In this document: positions 51,287-62,451 of the stretch, piece after piece
How the letters are laid out: each line of letters starts with the position of its first letter
How positions within the stretch are numbered: the first letter of the stretch is position 1
NCBI GenBank assembly: GCA_019828595.1
Contig: JAHQRK010000012.1
Coordinates: 1,178,001-1,242,000 of the forward strand
Source of the DNA: Aphanomyces cochlioides
Lineage: Eukaryota; Oomycota; Saprolegniomycetes; Saprolegniales; Verrucalvaceae
Direction: 5' to 3'
DNA: 64,000 nt
The notes under the pieces: model-generated
What the model was told of the DNA's origin: nothing
The model's database searches: none
Seen by the model: only the letters and a program-made list of their open reading frames with translations
Position numbers and translations under genes: made by a program

Positions 51287-54200
51287 GTAAGTTGTGTGTG
51301 ATTTTATCTGTTAATATATTTTGCAAGATCGAAAACAATCTCTGAGAGTATGGGACATCCTCAAGACTCCAATCTCAGTTCAGCTCAAGATAGTAGCTCC
51401 AACGACAGTCAAACTAGATCGTCTTCGATGGAAACTATGCTTATGGACTTACTAAGTCGAACTACTGTGCCCCAACAACAACTGGCAGCTCAACAAAGTG
51501 TAATGTTTGAGTCTTTACACCAGCATTCAGCACAGATTGAAAAACTGTCCAGCTCGATATCTCACATGGAACATAAGCTAACGTAACTAGTTCAAAACCA
51601 ATTTTCAGTTGACTTTTGGAAAATTAGGTCGTCGTCAAGCTACTCAAGAATTGATGAAGGTAGTGATATTACTGTCTCTTCACAGACGTAATTGACATTA
51701 TTTTAGCAGGCAAACGTCCCATTTCGATAATCAAACGAAGGGAAAGTGCGCCTCTCGAAACCAAACGCAACTATATCGAGAAATATATTGCTTCTTCCGA
51801 TTCTAGAGAGTTACAAGCAATCGAGGCGTCAAAAAAACCAGCCAAGTTTCCATCGTTTGATGAATTAAATCCATTTTCAAATTTTGACGTTAAGCCTCAA
51901 GGGGGTGACGAGTCCGATAATTGGAGACCTGTGCCTGGTCTAATCCATTCCAAAGAGAGTTTAGCCTTACGTCGCGCTGCTGCGTCTATATTGAAGCAAG
52001 TCCACGGAGAAACAAACATGGAAGCGCTCTACATGCGAGCCAATACTCCTGAATACTTATTGGCGAACGATGTTTCAGTGCCAGATACAAGCAAGTTCAC
52101 CTTTGGATCAAACGTGCTGAAATGCGTTGCTCGTCTGCCTATGTCACTTTTGACTACACATTCTGAAGCTGAAGCGAATGTTGTGGGTATTGATCGCTCC
52201 TGGACATTAAGCGGGGTATTGAAAAAACGCAAGACAACCAAAAAAGGTTTTAAGAAAAGGTTCTTTCATCTGGAAGGACAGAAATTGTCATACTACAAAA
52301 AAGAACCCTTCAGGAATGGAATCATGCTTGACGACAACGAAAAAGCTGCACTTCTTTCTGGTGTAATTGATCTCAAAGATTTTTCTACTGTGAAGCCGAT
52401 TGATGACAGTTCCGTCCAATGGGGATTTGAACTCGTAACAGTGGCTCGAACATGGACTTTTGCAGCTGAATCCGAGCAAGATTATTATACATGGATAAGA
52501 GCTATTTGTCATTCTGTTCCTTACCAAACCGTGCATACCGTTTACCGTCGAATGCTACAGCTCTCTGAACATTCTGCGGGTCATGCAAATGAAGTGCGTT
52601 TGGTGATTCTCGCTTCGTACACTGTGAAAGAAACCGTGGAACACATTTTTGAGTGCTACCAGAATATGTTGAATGCTGTACCGCTACACCCGTACAATCC
52701 CGAAGAGTATGTTCTGAAAGTAACAGGCTTCCGCGATTATATGATTAGTCCCAAACTTGAAATGGCAAACTACCAGCAAGTTCGAGAATGTATGGTGACG
52801 AAAAAAACTCTGTTCTTGACACTTGTTCATCGCACCAAGATCGAAGCTCCTGATAAGTTGAGGAATACATCGCAGGATCTATTGTACAGTGAAAATTTTC
52901 CATTAACCACAAGCAAGGAATCTCGCTCGAATATAACCTCTCCGAGTGAAAAATGGGCAGGAGCACAGGAAAGCAATCAAGAATTCACACAAACGATTGG
53001 AAAAAGTTTTCAATTTCATGATCCGTTGCGGTTCTGTGTCAACCGCGTTCTCAACATCCCTCGATACACTTCTCATTTAAAACAAGATGATCACGACATG
53101 ACAATCGAAGGACGCCCTCTGTCTTTTACCAACGGTGTTGTTGTAGTTGAGCTCTATGACGGTGGAAAGCTGCTCGAAGCACCCATTGAAACCCCGGATG
53201 TTCGCATGAAAGTACAAATTGACAATGAGTTAATGTCGGTCTGGACTGAACCCCTTTGGTTTCGAACCAAGACGCGTTTGAATGAAATCCCAAGATCAGC
53301 GCGTCTAGTCTTCACGCTTTTCGGGGTCAAAAAGAGTCAAGGAATCTCATCCTCAACTAGAAGCGACGGTTCTGATTATGAACGCATTCTTACAACTGGT
53401 ATCAACGTATTTGATGTTGATGGCCTCGTCCCTCAAGGCGAACAGTACATCCAGATGATGAACAACCTACATTATTGTCATCACGGTTCAGTGCCTCATA
53501 TTGTTGAGACTCACAAGCCCTTGATTCACGTACGTAGCTCATATGTCTTCTCTCATTCATCAATATGCTTAGGTGACTCTGTCGACTTACCACACACAAA
53601 TTGCATTTGACTGGTCTTCCGGAAATGGGTGGGAGGAGAAACAAGACACTCAACGCAGTTTAAGAATTGTAAAGTCAGGTTGGCTCAGAAAGACTGGAAA
53701 AACTTTTATGGTGTCAAACTGGCAAAAACGATGGTTCCACCTGAACCAAGAAACAAATTCGTTATCTTACAGTGATGGTGCAAACATGCCCGCCAAGCGT
53801 ACCATTAATATTGTAGGTGCGACTATTGTGGCCGCGAACGAGTTGAATTCAACGTTCACGTCGTTTATGACCTCCAAAAACATTAAGAAGGAACTACAGA
53901 CATGGGTATTTAAATTAAAGCCCGCAGATAGCAACCGCGAGTTCATCTTATCTGCCAACTCAAACAAAGAACGTGAAGAGTGGATGACAGCTATCAAGAT
54001 GGTCGCTCATGGTGAAACATTCTCTGATGACGAAGACGAGAAACTTGATCAGAGCAATATGTCTATTGAAAAGAGCGCTTCTAACCTTCGCTCATCAAAT
54101 TTGAGCTCAGACACTTTGTCTAAATCTTCCGGGCAATTGACTCGACGAACATCCTCGACATCCTCCAACAGCGTAGAAGGAATCAACCGTGAAATTGAAA

Positions 54201-57200
54201 ATCTGCGTGCTACCATTTCTAGAAACCCTTTGTATGAACTTAACTCCTACGAAAAAAATATTATGTGGAAGAGTCGTTACCATTTCATGAACGACTTCTA
54301 TGCCTTACCAAAGCTCCTTGCCTGCGTGATCTGGAGAGATTCCAAAGAAGTAGATGAAGTTGTAACAATGTTGCCGAAGTGGAGTGCAGCCAGCCATCCA
54401 GCTGCATACATTCGCCTACTCGACATTGAATTTGCCAACGAGAATGTGCGTAGTTATGCTGTGCAAAAATTTGGTGAAATGGACGATATCACGTTCACTA
54501 ATTATTTGCCCCAACTGGTGCAAGCTATTAAATACGAAAATTACCACAAGTCTCCTCTGGCCGAACTCCTGATTAAAAGGGCGATTCAAAACCCGCATCC
54601 AATCGGTTTTAATTTATTTTGGGCTGTAAAAGCAGAAGCCAACAACGAGCAGCACAAGGATCGATATGGTCATTTATTGAACGCGTTTGTGGATGCTTGC
54701 TCTCCCCTGATGAGGTCCATTTTGAAATTACAGGACAGATTGTTTTCTGAAAACGGTGAATTTGACAACATTAGTCGAATCGTTAAAGAAATGCACCGAC
54801 GAGGCAAGGGAAGAGATGAATTAAACACCTTTCTCCATGATCGCCTTTCAAAGCTAAATGATTCATTGAATTCGACATACCAGTTGCCAATCGATTCTCG
54901 CATTGAAGTGAAGAGGATCCTTGTCGAGAAATGCAAGGTTATGTGCTCGTCAAGACTGCCGTTGTGGGTGGAGTTTGAAAATGCTGAAGAAGCTGACAGC
55001 CCGGTTACTATCATATTTAAAGCTGGCGACGATGTGCAGCAAGATAGATTGATGCTACAAATGATTCGATTAATGGATGAATTATGGCGTGAACAGGGTA
55101 AAGATCTGGCTATGGAGCCATACAAATGCATACCAACTGGTCTAAATGTTGGTGTTGTCCAAGTTGTCCGTGATTCGGCAAGTTTAACAGCTATTCATAA
55201 ACGAGGTGCTGGTTTTCTCAGTGCAATCGATGACACCAGCATTGCAAACTGGATATCTGTCAACAATAGCGATTCACGAAGCTACAAGGGGGCAGTAGAT
55301 CTCTTTTTGCGGTCATGTGCGGGGTATTGCGTCGCTACGTACGTTTTAGGCATTAGTGATCGGCACAGTGACAATATTATGGTTTTCAACGAGTTGAATT
55401 ATTTGAAATATTGACTTTTCGAGTAGGTGACCAAACCAGGGCGGTTGTTTCACATCAACTTCAGATACACACTGGGCAACAGAATGGTTTGAAGGAATTA
55501 GTGACTATTTTCAAATATGTTTCTAGAATCAATTTGGTTTAATCAGGGAGCCGCCGCCCTTTGTCTTCACCTCGGAAATGCGCTATGTTTTCAAGTCAAT
55601 TCCTCCTCTAGGTGAAAGAGACTATTATCCTCAATTCCAAAAACTGTGTGGTGAAGCTTTTTATATCATTTCTCAACATGTGCACCTTTTTGCGTCATTA
55701 CTCCAAATGATGATTCCTGCTGGGATGCCTCTATTACGTCACAAAAACGATATCAACCACATGATAAACGCAATTGGCCAACACGGAAGTGAAGAAGAGG
55801 CTGTCAAATTGTTTGTCAATCTAACGAATCAATGCTCCGAAAAAACCTTCAAAGCGATGGACAATCCTATTCATTTGATAAAATATCGCGACAGTCCTCA
55901 ATATCCTGTTGCAACTTCGGTTGAAAGCCCACATGATGTTTCTCACGGACTGAAAGCCTACAATAATTTATGGATGGGCGGCAAAAGTAATGCAAAGCCA
56001 GCTTCTGCAAGAAAACCCCCAATCAGTGACAAGAGCTCGACTGAGGAAATCGATAGCACCAAAACCCCACACGATGCTGAAACACATCAAGCGACAGATC
56101 TTTTGCCTCCTGTGGCAGATTCTGATTTGATTTTGAAGAAAGTCTCGACCATAAACCCTGCACCGACGATCGACCAAGCAATTGATTATTTTGGACCTGA
56201 TCCACCGATTATATCTGATGAATTGACGAAAAAACAACGTAATACACTTACGCACTTTGACCAAGAAATTTCAAGTTTAGGCATCAGAGAGCCAAATACC
56301 TCTGACCGCTTGCCAAATACATCAGAACACCCTCCGTTAGGTGTTACTCTAGATTTTGTTCTGAAATTGATTGCTTCAAACCCTCGACTTGGAACTATGT
56401 CAACTTGGGATGTTGTGCACAATTATGTCTTGCAGGTTACTGAAACAACACGGCTCTCATTGGTCGACCATCTCCGCACAACAAATGATCGTAAATTCGT
56501 CAAACCAGCTCAGTGGTTTGTTAGCCATGCATGGAAGTACACATTTGGGGAAACCATCAATGCGCTCGAAAATTTCTTCCAAGAGCAGGTGGGCGAAGCT
56601 GCAGCTCCATCGATTGCTTTTTGGTTTTGTGCGTTCAATAACAATCAACACAAGAAGGACGAATTGACAGTATCCTATTTCCTGGACCAATTTTCCTCGA
56701 ATTTGAAAGCGATTGGTCGAGTTGTTATGGTGATGAGCCCTTGGAAAAGCCCAATTACACTCCAGCGGCTCTGGTGTGTCTTCGAGCTCTTTATTGCTCG
56801 ACAACATGGCTGTCATTTTGAAGTGGCCATGTGCAAGAAGGAGAAGCAGCATTTCCTGGATGAAATTCGACTCGATGTATCCTCGTTAATGCAAATGATG
56901 GGCTCAATCAACTCTGAGAAGAGTAAAACTAAGGAGCCAAACGATCGCAAAGAAATCATTAAGGCAATGGGTGGTGAAAATGCTTTTCGTGTTCTTGATC
57001 GTATGGCTATTACAAATTTGCAAGCATGGCTACAGCGCACAGTCCATCAGAATATTGCTAAGTGGCATGAAACTCAAGGTTTTCTTCTCCTGGATGGCGG
57101 CTCCATTGAGGAAAGCTCCAAAGCATTCAACACAGCCCGAGACATGTATGCGTCAGTAGCACACCCAACTTTACCTTGTCGTAATTTGTGGCGTGTGGAG

Positions 57201-58608
57201 GCTGCAGGTGGTTTTGTTAAAATGAAGTTGGGGGATCCATTACATGCATGGGAGGAGAAATTACTTTCTCGATATTCAAACCAGGAGAGTTTACTTGGTG
57301 TTGACCATTTCGACACTATTCTCACAGGTTTCTACATCGGATCAATGTACAACACAGTTGGCGAGGCAAAGAAGGCTAGGGAATGGCTACAGCGTTGCAA
57401 TACTCTAGCTCAAGAGCATCCCGACTTGCAAAACCACCCTCGACGTCTGCGAATTATGCTCGAGCTAGCAAACGCTACGCATCGTTGTGGTGCGTATCAT
57501 GATGCAAACAAATTGATTGAGACCACAACGACTCTTCGACGGGAACTGCTTGTTGAGGACCACCCATCTTTTAGCGAAACTTGTATCTGCTTCGCGACAT
57601 ACCAATTTGAGTTCGGCGATTATAGGCTGGCCGAATCAACTCTATTACCTGCTCTACGAAATCTCGAGCGAACACTTCATAGAAGGCATCCATCTTTACT
57701 TGATGCGCAACTGTTAATGGGCAGTATTTATCAGCGCGAAGGCAGAATCGAGGACTGCCGTCGTATTTTCGATTCAACACAGAATTTACCGCATACTCGA
57801 AATCAATTCATTCAGCGTACGTGTACTCAATTTAGGTGGGATTAGCTTACATATTGTAGGCTTGTTGTGCTGGGTTGATGTTTCCTGGGGCAAAGTAAGC
57901 ATCTTTAAAGAGCAGTTAAGTCGGGCTTATGGATTAGCGCAGCAAGTTTCGAAAGGAACACATCATCGCTTGTCAGATATTGTTTGGAGGCAATTTCTTG
58001 TTGGTCTTTCGACTCATGGATATAAATCTTCGACTGATGTTTGTGACCTTGAAATTCTATTGGAAGAATCGAATTTTCAAGGCACATTTCATTGCCACGG
58101 TTGCCACAAAGATATGCACGGCTCAAAGTTAACTTGTAACGCCTGTCCACCATTTTCCGGCCAATACTGCGAAACCTGTGAGCCTAAGGCCACTCTGCAA
58201 TGTGGCCATCAGGGTAGTACACAGCAGTTATTGTCGCCGCTTCATTTTCTCGACAATTATCGCAATGAAAAGGAAATTGAAGGTAAAACCAAGAACTTGG
58301 GGAAAGTAATTTCAGAAGAAATGGTTGCTGTCGATTTGAGAAAAGAAGACAAAAATGGTCCCACAAGCAATGTGGTCGTAAAAAGAGGCGATCTTTCGAC
58401 GAGTCGTACTCTGCTCTCGAAATTATCAGCAGTGCCAAGCTCACTCAGTAATGAACCGAGGTTAGACGAGAGTCTCCACCTTTGGACAAAAACACTGGAG
58501 ACCATGACCGCTGAAACCAAACGTCAAGCTTTAACGCTGCAAATCTCTAAGCTCCAAAGTTTGCTAGAAGCTGTGGACGAAATGTCAACTCAAGCAACTG
58601 CAGCATGA
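47316..58608 (+). CDS. Giant tandem PI3K-like / TIR-like / TPR / zinc protein
   Basis: Ten exons can be joined without breaking the frame: 47316-48860, 48904-50538, 50583-51286, 51328-51582, 51628-51659, 51710-53529, 53573-55381, 55427-55486, 55527-57816 and 57860-58608. All introns are GT-AG and 40-50 nt long, giving about 3,632 residues. Two PI3K-like modules (PH, Ras-binding-like, C2, PH, PIK helical, kinase) are followed by a TIR-like domain (about residue 2940, QWFVSHAWKYTF... MVMSPWKSP), TPRs (about 3165-3375) and a Cys-rich ZZ-like segment (about 3458-3500, CHGC...CNAC...CETC). The fusion of module 2 to the TIR-like and TPR parts lies within the single exon 55527-57816, so that join is direct. 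The join between modules 1 and 2 rests on predicted introns and a 32-nt microexon. If those introns are retained, module 1 ends at TAA 51288-51290. The role is probably scaffold or signalling rather than lipid phosphorylation (see the module entries). Confidence 0.75.
51710..55940 (+). other. PI3K-like module 2 (DFG lost)
   Basis: It has clear PH domains (about 52200-52510 and 53670-54010), a Ras-binding-like region (about 52600-52830), C2 (about 53020-53560), PIK helical (about 54200-54590) and a kinase lobe. The lysine (TIIFKAG) and acidic DDVQQD are present, and the catalytic loop is canonical DRHSDN (55358-55375). The metal-binding motif after the intron reads NFR (55457-55465) within HINFRYTLGN, where active PI3Ks have HIDFGHFLGN. 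Thus this module keeps what module 1 lost and lost what module 1 kept. Confidence 0.82.
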
Positions 58609-59085
58609 GGAATTGAGTTCATACTTGACTATAATCGTAAATTATTCCTATGATTCATTCTAGCGTGCCCCATGTCAAATAAATTACAGTTGTTTTGACG
58701 GATCTATAATTGTACTTGTGATACTCTGAGCTAAGCGGCGATTTATTGTTGAAGTCTCGTAGCTCCTTTGTGATGATTTCGTCAAGTTTGGACAATTCGT
58801 CGACTTTCATCAATGCCATTCATTCAAATCATAGTTTAATTCGGCAGGAACATTTTCCCCGAAGCCTGAAAGAGCAGGAAGACAAACTTGCCAGCATTAA
58901 GTACTTGAATAAAGAACCTTCTATGGTAAGATTTTCTTTTGATTTTCTGGAATTCATGCTCTACAGAGATACTCGCTTTTTGAGACTTTCCTGAATAAGC
59001 ATTGTGCCAACAACGAAAGAATAATTCTCTGTTTAAATTTACAGCACACTTGAGGTCTCTATGTAAAAAAAAATAATGATAATCA
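58609..59085 (+). pseudogene. Short gene relic between giant gene and PIGZ
   Basis: A frame at 58746-58923 ending KYLNKEPSM runs into a GTAAGA donor, and after an acceptor near 58966 another stretch continues (RYSLFETFLNKHCANNERI), then stops. The pattern is protein-like and faintly resembles the start of an RGS-type helical domain, but too little is left to say. A truncated host gene is the best guess. Nothing else was seen in the interval. Confidence 0.3.
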
Positions 59086-60636
59086 TTAAGAGCCTGGTAT
59101 CTTCCATGTAATCAATTCAACATGTAGCGTCCACTGTGTAGTATTCCACACATCTGTGGGAAAGCTTTCAGCCGAGATAAACGGCCAACATGATTGCACG
59201 GGTATTCGCTTCGCGTTTGGAAACTTGAGCCACATGGTGTTGATACTTGTTGCGAGGGGTTCTGGATATATTACGAGGAAATTACGGTCGTGATGGACTT
59301 CAATCACTTGTGCCATGTCGTCTAATCTGACATCTTCGACTGAGAGGTTATGCTTCGGACATAGTGCAAACCGAGGGGGCATATAAGTCCCAGTGAGTAC
59401 AATCGCACTGGCGTTATCAATGCCCGTGGTTGATAATGTACATAAAGGACTTTGGTGCGATCCGCTGATGGAGAGCAAGGCTGGAAGAAGTCCACCCTGT
59501 TGCAGAAAACCAAACCAAATACCAAGTGCAAGGTTAAAAGCAAGCCAGAGAATTTGGAGCCACCGACGATGCAAGAACGCAGAGCCTGTCAACAAAAACA
59601 AAGGAAATCCTGCGGGAAGAAGGAATCGAGCTTCTTGGTGCGGTGCCAGCGACAAAAACGTGACAGGCACGACGACCGATGTAAACAAAAGCCAATGAAT
59701 CGGCAAAGAACCAACACGTCCAACAAGACAAAAAACTGCAGGGCCAAAAAGCAATGGCATATTGACTAGCCAGTGGTTTGTGCGAGGATGGAGACCATGC
59801 TCTGCTAAATGAGAGGAGTCCATGTTATACACGAGATTGTTGAACGGAGCAACGACCCAAGGCGACAAAGATGATGGAATCGAGCCTTGGAAATACCAAG
59901 TATCTACTAGGATAAAGACAGCCGAGGCCCCAAGAAAAGCAGTGGCGCCAATCAACGCTGTTAACAAAACGCCACCCAGTCGTCTGAAAAACGAGCGAGA
60001 GCCAAGGTCAGCCTTCTTGGCAGCAGCAAGTTGATCATGACGATCATTATCCCAAACTAAGTAGAGACCAAGCGGCAGGAAGAACAAAATGAACGTAAAG
60101 CGAGCAAACGTGCCGAGTGCCAGGAGAACACCAAGAACAGCAGTCCGGACGGGGGTTGCAGGCAGCTGGAAAAGAATTACGAAGCTGCCAAGGAGAACAA
60201 GTGACTCAGACGTGTTTGAGAATGGTCGAGTAAGGAAGATCCATGCTGTATGTGACGTTGAAAAGGCAAAGAGAGGACCAGACGGATCGACATGGAGATG
60301 GCGTCGACTCAACAGAACAATTGCAGCATCGAACGCAAAAGAGGCGGCGAGGAGGAAAATGCGAGGCAAGAGGAGAAACGCAAGGCCATTGGCATCGAAC
60401 CCAAGCTGTTTCCACAGCTCGTAAGGCAGGCCAGAAATGAGAGATGGCCACACAATCGATCGATTTGGCGTCGGCAGCTTGTATTCCCATGGAATCCAAG
60501 CATAAGGAATGCCAAAGACAGACTTGGCCATCACTTCTGGGCTCTGGAAGAACTCGTCGGGGTGGATCATGCCCATAGAACACACACAGAGCACGCGCAG
60601 GACAACCCCCACCCAATATGCAGCATGGAGAAACAT
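59086..60636 (-). CDS. PIGZ: GPI mannosyltransferase 4 (PIGZ/Smp3 type)
   Basis: GT22-family, ER-membrane mannosyltransferase that adds the fourth mannose to GPI-anchor precursors from dolichol-phosphate-mannose. HPDEFFQSPEVMA lies about 25 residues from the start, with the HxDE-type luminal catalytic motif, and LAPHQEARFLLP in the C-terminal half matches the family HQExRFL motif. Around eight or more hydrophobic segments span the protein. The frame is open to 60750, but the ATG at 60636 is preferred because it gives the usual short leader before HPDE. Intronless, 516 residues. It is divergent to the EAF6-like gene, 325 bp apart. Confidence 0.88.
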   Translation of the reverse strand: MFLHAAYWVGVVLRVLCVCSMGMIHPDEFFQSPEVMAKSVFGIPYAWIPWEYKLPTPNRSIVWPSLISGLPYELWKQLGFDANGLAFLLLPRIFLLAASFAFDAAIVLLSRRHLHVDPSGPLFAFSTSHTAWIFLTRPFSNTSESLVLLGSFVILFQLPATPVRTAVLGVLLALGTFARFTFILFFLPLGLYLVWDNDRHDQLAAAKKADLGSRSFFRRLGGVLLTALIGATAFLGASAVFILVDTWYFQGSIPSSLSPWVVAPFNNLVYNMDSSHLAEHGLHPRTNHWLVNMPLLFGPAVFCLVGRVGSLPIHWLLFTSVVVPVTFLSLAPHQEARFLLPAGFPLFLLTGSAFLHRRWLQILWLAFNLALGIWFGFLQQGGLLPALLSISGSHQSPLCTLSTTGIDNASAIVLTGTYMPPRFALCPKHNLSVEDVRLDDMAQVIEVHHDRNFLVIYPEPLATSINTMWLKFPNAKRIPVQSCWPFISAESFPTDVWNTTQWTLHVELITWKIPGS

Positions 60637-60961
60637 TGGATATTGTGAGTTAGTGACATTGACAAGACCAAGATTGCTAAATAGTGGCATGTCATTACTT
60701 CCATCGCTCCATTTACACGAGAGCATATATGTGATAATATGTGATTGCAAATTTGAGCTCTAGCATAAGCAAGGGACATTGAACGAGTGAAGCTCGAGAA
60801 GCTGCTTAGCGCCTTATCACTACACATTTAGCTCCATCTATGCGCTGGCTGACTCTGATTCAATCCTTACACTATTTAGCAAACAGAATTAGTGACATGT
60901 CACTAATTGTAAAACTGGACTGACACGAATAATGACGCGACACTAAATTATTGATGAGAGC

Positions 60962-61471
60962 ATGAGCACAACACCAGATTCGCCAGGAACTCCAGCACCG
61001 ACCACACCCGCGCCAAAACCAACGACGTTGTCTATCGGCAGTACAGCAGATGGATTGAAAGCACTCCAAGAGGCACAGCGCAAGCTGGAAGAAGGTCTCG
61101 CCAAGATCGAAGCACAGATTCGAGAAAGCGAAGCCAGTTACCTCGAAGACACCGCACACGGCAATATCATTCGCGGATGGGAAGGTTACGCAGACCTGAA
61201 AGGCAAGAAAGACGCCCTCTTGAAGAAGGTTAAGCCATATACGGACAACGAAAAGCTGTTTTCAAACTCGAGCGTTGGGAATTCAAGCCACAATGCTGAC
61301 GATGACACGGGATCCCGTGCGGACGGCGGCGACATGGGTGACGAACCCCGGCGAAAGAAAAAGGACGGAAGGACGCCCAAAGTTGTCCCTGGTAAAACTC
61401 CTAAGAAGGTGAAGAAGCGAAAGATGACTGAAGGTGAAGACGACGAAGATGACGATGGCATTGGCCTGTAG
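60962..61471 (+). CDS. EAF6: EAF6/MEAF6-like NuA4 histone acetyltransferase subunit
   Basis: 169 residues. The core has the Eaf6 signature: a coiled coil (LEEGLAKIEAQIRESEASYLEDT, residues about 42-64, given in part), then GNIIRGWEGYADLK. The tail is highly basic, then acidic, as in nuclear chromatin proteins. In other eukaryotes it is a small subunit of NuA4/TIP60 and MOZ/MORF acetyltransferase complexes. The N-terminus is Pro/Thr-rich and probably disordered. The start at 60962 is the first ATG. It converges with the gene at 61538-62290. Confidence 0.85.
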   Translation: MSTTPDSPGTPAPTTPAPKPTTLSIGSTADGLKALQEAQRKLEEGLAKIEAQIRESEASYLEDTAHGNIIRGWEGYADLKGKKDALLKKVKPYTDNEKLFSNSSVGNSSHNADDDTGSRADGGDMGDEPRRKKKDGRTPKVVPGKTPKKVKKRKMTEGEDDEDDDGIGL

Positions 61472-61537
61472 TAGACGTGCTGGCTCAACCCTTTCTCGCA
61501 AACGAACGTATGTTGGGGACGAAGATCAACTTGTTTA

Positions 61538-62290
61538 CTACACAGTGATGCCTACGATTGCAGAATTCTTGACTCTGTGGACACCGCAAAAGCCATAGTT
61601 CTTCTCCAGGGCAGGTTGATCACATTTCTTGCACGTTTGGGGCTTGTTCGATTTGTTGGAAGCAGAACGACCCATGGCCAGTGGAACCGGAGGAATGTAT
61701 TCGTCGCCATTGCCAGTAGGCACAATCGAGTAGAAGCTTGATGTTGGTCGGTGATGGCCACAAAAGCCGTAATTTTTCAAGAGCGCTTCTCGATCACATT
61801 GCTTGCACTTGGTGCCAGCACCAGCACGGGGTTTCTTTTCGACAGTGTGGACAACTTCTGGCATCATTTTGCGCTTTCCTACAGCAACATGGCGGAGCTT
61901 GGCATCAACAAAATAGACGGCGGCCTTGCGCGTTTCTCGCGCTTCTTGCTTTTCGGCTTCAGTCGCTTTCCGACGGCGCGCGAGCCAGCCACATTCTTCG
62001 CAGTACTTTTTGAAGCGTCCCCATGTCACTTCTGTCAAGTGGTCGCTTGGCGTTAGCACTTGATGGTACACTCCATCCCGCGTCGCTGGATTCGCTGCAA
62101 ATGTGGTGAACTTTTCCTTGGCCACTTCAAGCCGTCGAAGTGCCGCGTCAGATACGTCGTTCCAAGAGCTACGATCCACGCTGTTCTCTTCCCAACCAAA
62201 CGCGAGGCCTTCTCGGAAACTCAAATCCATCATGCGCTCGGCACACTCCCGCCACCGACTGCTCTCTGAGGCAACGGCTCCATATGCCAA
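61538..62290 (-). CDS. Twin CxxC-x11-CxxH zinc-knuckle protein
   Basis: 250 residues. The C-terminal part has two copies of a compact Cys/His motif, CKQCDREALLKNYGFCGHH (residues about 162-180) and CKKCDQPALEKNYGFCGVH (about 219-237). Each has pattern C-x2-C-x11-C-x2-H and can bind one zinc. The N-terminal half is helical and charged, with a WGRFKKYCEECGWLARRRK region and many basic residues, suggesting a nuclear or RNA/DNA-linked role. The family is not recognised. Its start at 62290 is the first ATG; the upstream region is AT-rich. Confidence 0.7.
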   Translation of the reverse strand: MAYGAVASESSRWRECAERMMDLSFREGLAFGWEENSVDRSSWNDVSDAALRRLEVAKEKFTTFAANPATRDGVYHQVLTPSDHLTEVTWGRFKKYCEECGWLARRRKATEAEKQEARETRKAAVYFVDAKLRHVAVGKRKMMPEVVHTVEKKPRAGAGTKCKQCDREALLKNYGFCGHHRPTSSFYSIVPTGNGDEYIPPVPLAMGRSASNKSNKPQTCKKCDQPALEKNYGFCGVHRVKNSAIVGITV

Positions 62291-62451
62291 TCGCGGTATC
62301 CGGAATATTCCGGATAATCAAACCGAAAAAGAAAGCCATTTTGATTGGTCTTTTCTCATCCCTAATATAGACAAATTTAATTGGTTACAATTAAACCAAT
62401 TAGATTTATAAAAATTTTACACCTTGTGCAGCATGATTGGGTATATTCTAA

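Noticed and set aside
60637..60750. N-terminal extension of the GPI mannosyltransferase to 60750
   Set aside because: The ATG at 60636 gives the usual distance to HPDE; the extra 38 residues look like a 5' leader. Not excluded.
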